Positions 5,167 through 9,546 of a DNA stretch of 9,546 nt are shown piece by piece (position 1 is the stretch's first letter; every line of letters begins with the position of its first letter). The notes under the pieces were generated by a model. The model worked only from the letters and a program-made list of their open reading frames with translations, made no database searches and was not told where the DNA came from. A program made the translations under genes and the position numbers. The DNA is taken from contig CAMATV010000096.1 in assembly GCA_945861235.1 (NCBI GenBank), positions 1 to 9,546 of the forward strand. The letters are read 5' to 3'. Source of the DNA: Opitutus sp. GAS368 (GTDB lineage Bacteria > Verrucomicrobiota > Verrucomicrobiia > Opitutales > Opitutaceae).

Positions 5167-6147
5167 CTACCGGACAAACGTGCCCTTCGTGTCGCCGGGG
5201 CGGGCGCGGCCGAGGGTGACGAGGGTTTGGAGGATTTCGGCGATCACGGCGGCGTCGGCGCGGGCGAAGCGGGTAGTGAGCTCGGCCGCGGTCGCGGGTT
5301 TTTCTTCAGCGGCGAGGGCGGTCTCCACGGCGCGCACGCGGTCTGAGAGCGTCTTGGGCCAAGGGATTTTCGATTTCCGATTGGCGATTTTTGACTTGGG
5401 CGAGGCGGCGGATTTTTTGGCGGGCTTGGCGGCGGGGGTGTCGTCGAGGGCGAGGGCGCTTTGGCGGTCGCCGGCGAAGAGGGGCTTTTGGTAGTCGGGG
5501 CGGAGCCAGCGGACGATGCCTTGGCTTCCTCGGCGGCGCGGGCGGCGCAACCTGCCGTTTCTCGGCACAAAACGGATGCGAGACGATATGGGCGACGGCG
5601 GGAGGTAGTTTTTCCCCTTCTGGGTGAAGTCGGCGTAGAGCTCGATGACGTGGCCGACATCGACGACGAGGAGGAATGGAGGTGGATCCTCGTCGGTGGG
5701 GAGGGAGCGGGCGTATTCCTCGGCCTGGCCGAGGGCTTCGAGCATGGCGCGGTCCCAGGCGGCGGTGCCGCGAGCGATCTTGGAGGAGCGGGCGGTGGCG
5801 TCGGGATCGCCGAGCTGGAGGTCGAGGGTGGCGTCTGCGGACTTGGTGGCGGCGTATTGCTTGGCCTCGAGGACGAAGCAGGCGCGTTTGTAGAGGTCGA
5901 TGCGGCCGTGGGTGGGCTTGGCGGCGCCGCGGCGGTGGATGGCGACGAAGCGCTCGAAGACGTAGGCGTTGTTGGCGGTGTCGTCGGAGGCGGGGTCGGG
6001 CGGCGGGACAGCGAGGACGGGGCAGAGCTCGGTGAGGAAGAGGGCGTAGTTGGCGCGCTCGGCGGCGCCGACGTGGGACCAGCGGGCGATGAAGGCGGCG
6101 ACGGCGGCGGAGTGGGGGTCGGAGGGGGCGGACGAGGCGGCGGGCAT
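5167..6147 (-). CDS. Internally deleted MmeI-like DNA methyltransferase/nuclease protein (core missing)
   Basis: The frame gives 326 residues from ATG 6147; an upstream TTG at 6189 is less likely. Residues 19-174 match the N-terminal domain of large type IIG/MmeI-like DNA methyltransferases: FIARWSHVGAAERANYALFL, then GRIDLYKRACFVLEAKQ with a PD-(D/E)xK-like D84...E94-x-K96, then WDRAMLEALGQAEEYARSLP and VVDVGHVIELYADF. At about 182-209 the match breaks off into an Arg-rich stretch. It resumes at GIVRWLRPDYQKP (210-222) and PWPKTLSDRVRAVETAL to the end, which is the C-terminal tail of the same proteins. Full-length relatives are usually around 900 residues or more. The SAM-binding motif, the NPPF/NPPY catalytic motif and the target-recognition domain are all absent. 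A frame trace suggests one further lost base just before GIVRWL. It is most likely a decayed gene; a surviving nuclease-like protein is an alternative. It lies 73 bp behind the hydrolase gene and 35 bp before the nucleotidyltransferase gene. Confidence 0.8.
   Translation of the reverse strand: MPAASSAPSDPHSAAVAAFIARWSHVGAAERANYALFLTELCPVLAVPPPDPASDDTANNAYVFERFVAIHRRGAAKPTHGRIDLYKRACFVLEAKQYAATKSADATLDLQLGDPDATARSSKIARGTAAWDRAMLEALGQAEEYARSLPTDEDPPPFLLVVDVGHVIELYADFTQKGKNYLPPSPISSRIRFVPRNGRLRRPRRRGSQGIVRWLRPDYQKPLFAGDRQSALALDDTPAAKPAKKSAASPKSKIANRKSKIPWPKTLSDRVRAVETALAAEEKPATAAELTTRFARADAAVIAEILQTLVTLGRARPGDTKGTFVR
5363..5400. repeat. A+T-rich repeat insert encoding KSKIANRKSKI
   Basis: Inside the methyltransferase remnant, repeated variants of GATTTNCGATT interrupt otherwise very GC-rich sequence. 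They encode KSKIANRKSKI (residues 251-261) in an Ala/Lys-rich linker before the C-terminal tail. The composition change and the internal repeat suggest a small inserted sequence element rather than ancestral protein. Confidence 0.55.
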
Positions 6148-6220
6148 GGGCGACCGGCGGAGAGAAGCGGGCGCGAGGGGGCAGGGCAAGCGCTTGGCGG
6201 ATTTTACCGGTGGCCGGACA

Positions 6221-8095
6221 TTACAACGGCAGGTAGCAGACGGTGTTCGAGAGGAGAATCATAATGAAGACGAGGCACGTCGTCAGCGGGCCGAGGTAAA
6301 TGCGGCCGGTGAGACGGAAGAAGGCGCGGTTGAAATACGGGAGAATAAACATCATCGGGACGATGGCGAAGAGGAGGTTCACGTAGAGCCAGCTGTCGGT
6401 CCAACGCACGGTGCCGGTCAGGGCGAAGGTAAGGTATTGGGCGGCGAGGATGAAGATGAGGCCGAGGGAATTGCCGAGGCCGGCGAGGAGAAGGCTGCGC
6501 CATTCGGGTTGGTTGGCGAAGCGCATGCCGGCGTTTACGCGGAGAGAATTCGAAAGGAAAAAAACAAAGAAAAACGGCGCATACATCGGGACGAGGATCA
6601 GTAGGGCCGGTTGAAATACACGCGCGCCCAGGAAGAGGAAACGGTAGTCGACGTGGAAGACGGCGTAGACGACGAAGAGCGTCAGGAAAAACGCGCACCA
6701 CAGGACGGCGGCGAGCACGGCGGTGCGGAAGAGTTCGCGCGGCGTGGTAGCGACGCCCCAAGCGGCGGGCGAGGCTCCGGCGGCGCGGCCGTGGAGACGG
6801 TAGCCGAGGTAGAAGAGCGTGAAGCCGATGAGGCCGTTGCAAAACGCCCAGAGGACGACGGCGTTGTTCATGCGTTGCGGAAAAAACCACGTTTGCTCGC
6901 GGCCAGATGCCTCGGTGAAGAGTTTTTGGGAAAGCTCGCAGAACGGAATGTAGCTGAAGCAGGCGATGAGCGCGCCGGTCAGGAAGAACGTCCAGAAGAT
7001 GATCCGACCGCGACCCGAGGGCGCGGCAGGCGCGGGCGACACGGGGTGAATCAGGCCATGAAAATAGGAAACGTGCGCGAGGAGCAGGTGCGCGAGCGGG
7101 ACGAGCGAGACGAAGGCGGCGACCAGGGCGGCGAGGGAGAAAATTTCTTTCCAGGGCCAGACTTGGTCGACGGGCGGGCGAGATTTTTCGAGGCCGAAGA
7201 CTTTTTGGAAATAGGCGATTTGATCGGCGACGTCGGCCGGGCTGTAGGGTTGGAACGGGTGCAGGACGGGCGGGTTGTGCACGACCCGGAGTGTGCGGGC
7301 GGAGGCGTCGCCGTAGCAGCGACCAAGCTCAACGGCGTCGATCTTGGCGGCGGTGCCCAGACCGGAGTTGACGACGCGCAGGGCCTCGGGGGCGCGGCGC
7401 ATATCGCCGTTTTTGAGTTCGTTGCGATAAGCGCCCTCGTCGTGGAAAGCGTAACTGATGCCGACATTGGAGCGGACGGGGCGGAGGATTTTTTCGGTGA
7501 ACGTGAGTACGTAACCGGAAACGAAGACGGAGTGGACCTTGCTCGGCGTTTTGGACTTCAGGGATTCGGCGCCGAAATACGAGGCGGCCTGAATCGCGGC
7601 ATTGCCACCGGCGGAGTGGCCGGTGACGCCGATGCGGGTTTTGTCGATGTAGTTCAAGTTGTCGGTGCCGGCGGCGTAGTTGACGACGGCGAACATGCCG
7701 TAGCCCTCGTTGGTGGCGGAGCGCGGGCTGGTGGAGGAGCTCGACGAGCCCTGCGAGTAGGGATCGATGGCGATGACGACCAAGCCGCGGCGGGCGAGCT
7801 CGAGGGAGATATTGGCCTGGGTTTCCTTGGCGCGTTGGAAACCGGGCACGACGACGACGAGGGGCGCGGGCGTGTCGGCGGTGGCGGTGAGCGGACGGAA
7901 GAGATCGGCGACAATCCACTGGCCGTTTTGGGTCGGTAACCGGATTTCGGTGACGCGCACGTGGCCGAAGGAGGTTTGGACCAGCGAGGCGAGCCAGCTG
8001 GCGACGAAGATGACGACGAGGCACGAGGCGAGGAGGCGGCGGCTGGCGGCGAGACGCCGTTCGGATACCGATTCAGGAACGGGCGAGGCGGTCAT
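6221..8095 (-). CDS. Membrane-anchored alpha/beta hydrolase with multi-pass C-terminal domain
   Basis: The product has 624 residues from ATG 8095. Residues 20-42 form an N-terminal anchor or signal segment. Residues 46-300 are an alpha/beta-hydrolase domain: VVVVPGFQRAKET (80-92, oxyanion region), RRGLVVIAIDPYSQG (102-116), and IGVTGHSAGGNAAIQAASYFG (155-175) with nucleophile S161. H279 or a nearby His and an acid in 215-260 would complete the triad but cannot be assigned safely. From about 318 to 620 there are roughly eight hydrophobic segments (near 318-340, 365-384, 411-433, 456-480, 495-518, 533-558, 568-588 and 602-620). The catalytic part is probably on the periplasmic face. Hydrolases joined to such a membrane half are known as uncharacterised proteins, including in Firmicutes. 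The substrate is unknown; an ester or similar bond is the family expectation. The ATG overlaps the stop of the SBF transporter (ATGA), indicating translational coupling. The frame continues upstream only as an Arg/Pro-rich shadow of the transporter. Confidence 0.9.
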   Translation of the reverse strand: MTASPVPESVSERRLAASRRLLASCLVVIFVASWLASLVQTSFGHVRVTEIRLPTQNGQWIVADLFRPLTATADTPAPLVVVVPGFQRAKETQANISLELARRGLVVIAIDPYSQGSSSSSTSPRSATNEGYGMFAVVNYAAGTDNLNYIDKTRIGVTGHSAGGNAAIQAASYFGAESLKSKTPSKVHSVFVSGYVLTFTEKILRPVRSNVGISYAFHDEGAYRNELKNGDMRRAPEALRVVNSGLGTAAKIDAVELGRCYGDASARTLRVVHNPPVLHPFQPYSPADVADQIAYFQKVFGLEKSRPPVDQVWPWKEIFSLAALVAAFVSLVPLAHLLLAHVSYFHGLIHPVSPAPAAPSGRGRIIFWTFFLTGALIACFSYIPFCELSQKLFTEASGREQTWFFPQRMNNAVVLWAFCNGLIGFTLFYLGYRLHGRAAGASPAAWGVATTPRELFRTAVLAAVLWCAFFLTLFVVYAVFHVDYRFLFLGARVFQPALLILVPMYAPFFFVFFLSNSLRVNAGMRFANQPEWRSLLLAGLGNSLGLIFILAAQYLTFALTGTVRWTDSWLYVNLLFAIVPMMFILPYFNRAFFRLTGRIYLGPLTTCLVFIMILLSNTVCYLPL

Positions 8096-9018
8096 CGGGG
8101 AAGGGATTCGCGGTCTGCCGGTGGCGTCAAGCGGATGGTTTCGCGGTGTTGATGGCGGTGGAGTTGCCAGGAGTTCCAGAGGTTGTGCCAGAGGACGTAG
8201 AAAGTGGGGCCAAGGGCGATGAGCGGATTGGCGTAGGTCATCGCGAGGTAGATGGTGAACGTGGTGTTTTTTTGGCCGAGAGCTTGGCTCGCCTCGCGGG
8301 GGAACTCGCGGCCGCCGATCAGGCGACCGACGGTGAAGTTGACGACGCAGATGAGCAGTGAAACGGCGGCGACCTCGACGAGGACGGTGGACGAGAGATG
8401 GCTTTGGTGACGGAGGAATTCCGAGGCGTTGGCGGTGATCAGGAAGATGGCGGTGATCCACGCGGAGAAGGTGAGGTTGCCGAGGTGTTGGGGCCATCGG
8501 GCGGCGGCGGGGTGCAGGCGACGGATGAGCCAGGCGAGGACGAGCGGGGCGAAGACGAGCAGGCCGACGCTGCGGGTGACCTGCGCGAAGGCGTCGGGCG
8601 TGGGATGGCCGAGCACGAACGGCAACAGCACGGGAAAGAGCGCGGCGATGACGACGTTCGAGAGGAGAAACGCGGCGACGACGTAGGAGACGCGGCCCCC
8701 GAGGAAACTCGTGATGACCGGCGCGGCGGTGGCGGTCGGCGTAATGCCGCAGAAAAATGCGGCGAGGGCGACGTCGCGCCCGCCGACGAGAAAGCCGACG
8801 CCCCACGCGGCGGCGGCAATCGCGAGATTGGCGGCGAGGAGGAGGACGTGACTGCGATGCAGCGATTCGCGCGAGAAGCGTGTCTGGAGAAAGACGACGA
8901 AGAGCATTCCGATCACGAGCCAACGGACCAGCCACGCAGCAGCATGCGCCTGAGGGAGCAACGCACCGAGGACGATGGCGGCGACAATGGCAGCGGTTCG
9001 AGAGAGACCACGATTCAC
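8092..9018 (-). CDS. Bile acid:sodium symporter (SBF/BASS) family transporter
   Basis: With GTG 9018 as start, the product has 308 residues and first membrane segment at 7-22, the normal length and layout for this family. An alternative GTG at 9153 would add 45 residues (DRRDGAQFRSDEW...) that do not look like a family N-terminus. There is no in-frame ATG before residue 38. About nine to ten hydrophobic segments span the protein. Two family signatures are visible: GITPTATAAPVITSFLGG (91-108), with the kinked-helix region that binds sodium and substrate, and GQKNTTFTIYLAMTY (248-262). The closing GPTFYVLWHNLWNSWQLHRH (270-289) is also typical. It should be an inner-membrane importer of an organic anion driven by sodium; the actual substrate cannot be inferred. 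The stop overlaps the start of the hydrolase gene, so the two proteins are made together. One possibility is that the hydrolase releases the transported acid. Confidence 0.88.
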   Translation of the reverse strand: MNRGLSRTAAIVAAIVLGALLPQAHAAAWLVRWLVIGMLFVVFLQTRFSRESLHRSHVLLLAANLAIAAAAWGVGFLVGGRDVALAAFFCGITPTATAAPVITSFLGGRVSYVVAAFLLSNVVIAALFPVLLPFVLGHPTPDAFAQVTRSVGLLVFAPLVLAWLIRRLHPAAARWPQHLGNLTFSAWITAIFLITANASEFLRHQSHLSSTVLVEVAAVSLLICVVNFTVGRLIGGREFPREASQALGQKNTTFTIYLAMTYANPLIALGPTFYVLWHNLWNSWQLHRHQHRETIRLTPPADRESLPR

Positions 9019-9360
9019 GAGTGTAGTGGCGCCAAGACAGCAGTGGATCTGAGCCAAAGCAACTGCGCCAAAGCCTGATCCGCGCAGTCGAGAGCTGAGA
9101 GTCCACTCATCGGAGCGAAACTGCGCGCCGTCTCGCCGGTCAACGAGCGTCACCCTTCGATTTTGCTCACCGGATTGCTCAGCGCGCTCGAAGCGTGGTG
9201 GTCGTCTGAATGTCTACGCCAACGAATCCGGCAGCGGAGATGAGTGGCGGTTCCCGCGGGCGACAGGTGGTGGGTACCACGATCTCGCCGTTCTGGGGCG
9301 GTGTAACCAAGGGTTGATTCGCGTTACTCAGTCAGTGACTCTGCAGGGTACCTTATCCCC
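9019..9360. other. Divergent intergenic region
   Basis: This gap lies between the leftward transporter and the rightward partial gene and must hold both promoters. On the plus side TTGATT (9314-9319) is a weak -35 candidate without a clear -10 partner. There is an 11-bp palindrome AGTCAGTGACT at 9330-9340, a CTGCAG beside it, and CTTATCCCC twice (9352-9360 and 9366-9374, 14 bp apart) across the start codon. No RNA gene or terminator is seen. Confidence 0.4.
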
Positions 9361-9546
9361 GTGTTCTTATCCCCCGTCAGGCTGAGTCGTTGGCGATGGC
9401 GTATCCGTTTTGGATTCACGCTGGGCGTAGCGTTGGGCATTTCCCTGCCAGCGCAGGCGCAATCCGGAAACCCGCATCCGCCCACGGCACTGGCGCTGCT
9501 CGAGCAACATTGTGTGCCGTGTCACGGCGGTGAGAAAACCAAAGCG
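9361..9546 (+). CDS. Exported c-type cytochrome-domain protein, PSCyt1-like (partial, 5' end)
   Basis: A GTG at 9361 opens a frame that is still open at the right edge (62 residues). The frame is closed upstream by TAA at 9304, and no in-frame ATG exists near the front. AGGG at 9345-9348 is a weak ribosome site. The N-terminus is an Arg-rich Sec signal peptide (RLSRWRWRIRF, then a hydrophobic core FGFTLGVALGISL, cleavage likely after AQA near residue 33). Then LALLEQHCVPCHGGEKTK (residues 44-61) carries the heme-binding CxxCH at 51-55. HCxxCHGxEKxK matches the planctomycete/verrucomicrobial cytochrome C (PSCyt1) domain, which usually heads large proteins followed by DUF1549/DUF1553 or similar domains. 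These are exported, with proposed redox roles in polysaccharide or sulfate-ester degradation. The rest of the protein is outside the window, so its class cannot be decided. Confidence 0.72.
   Translation, partial: MFLSPVRLSRWRWRIRFGFTLGVALGISLPAQAQSGNPHPPTALALLEQHCVPCHGGEKTKA

Noticed and set aside
4337..6147. Active restriction-modification or other defence island
   Set aside because: The methyltransferase-like gene lacks its core. The nucleotidyltransferase is of RlaP rather than MNT antitoxin type and has no HEPN partner. No other defence genes adjoin.
8096..9106. Upstream extension of the hydrolase frame to 961 residues
   Set aside because: The extra 337 residues are Arg/Pro-rich and lie out of frame over the SBF transporter, which has clear family motifs. 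The ATGA overlap gives the true start at 8095.

Overview
The window is GC-rich bacterial chromosome, roughly two-thirds G+C by eye. Nine genes run leftward on the minus strand, and one gene cut by the right edge runs rightward. Three things suggest Verrucomicrobiota, possibly Opitutales: the partial right-hand gene has a signal peptide followed by a CxxCH motif of the planctomycete/verrucomicrobial PSCyt1 style; leaders mostly lack a Shine-Dalgarno sequence; and the families present fit. This assignment is inference. No RNA genes, CRISPR array or canonical insertion sequence were seen.

In the order of leftward transcription (right to left): (1) a bile acid:sodium symporter-family (SBF) transporter, 9018-8092, overlapping by ATGA with (2) a membrane-anchored alpha/beta hydrolase with a multi-pass C-terminal half, 8095-6221. 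This pair should be one translationally coupled unit. (3) An internally deleted relative of MmeI-like DNA methyltransferase/nuclease proteins, 6147-5167. It keeps the N-terminal PD-(D/E)xK-like motif and the C-terminal end but has lost the whole methyltransferase core. (4) An RlaP/YcgL-type nucleotidyltransferase, 5131-4337. (5) A BRO-N/antirepressor-type gene, 4225-3335, lying between two near-identical 40-bp copies of the start of the next gene. (6) An uncharacterised conserved protein with GLCRYP/CKTQYAS/DEGGYW motifs, 3298-2555. (7) A small hypothetical protein, 2430-2164. (8) An M20 (CPG2-like) metallopeptidase, 1850-678, followed 33 nt later by (9) a secreted class A beta-lactamase-fold serine hydrolase, 644 to beyond the left edge.

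The middle part (about 1.9-6.2 kb) is the rearranged, accessory-looking section. It holds a gutted restriction-modification-type gene, a BRO gene that seems to have separated two formerly adjacent genes and left a 22-codon stub, in-frame G/C-tract palindromes inside the BRO gene, a 34-bp inverted repeat built from 17-bp-spaced GGTAGGAAA units, and a REP-like hairpin. The two ends are ordinary metabolic or transport genes. I see no complete multi-gene defence system. The best candidates for something new are the nuclease-only remnant and the BRO insertion with its 40-bp flanking repeats.
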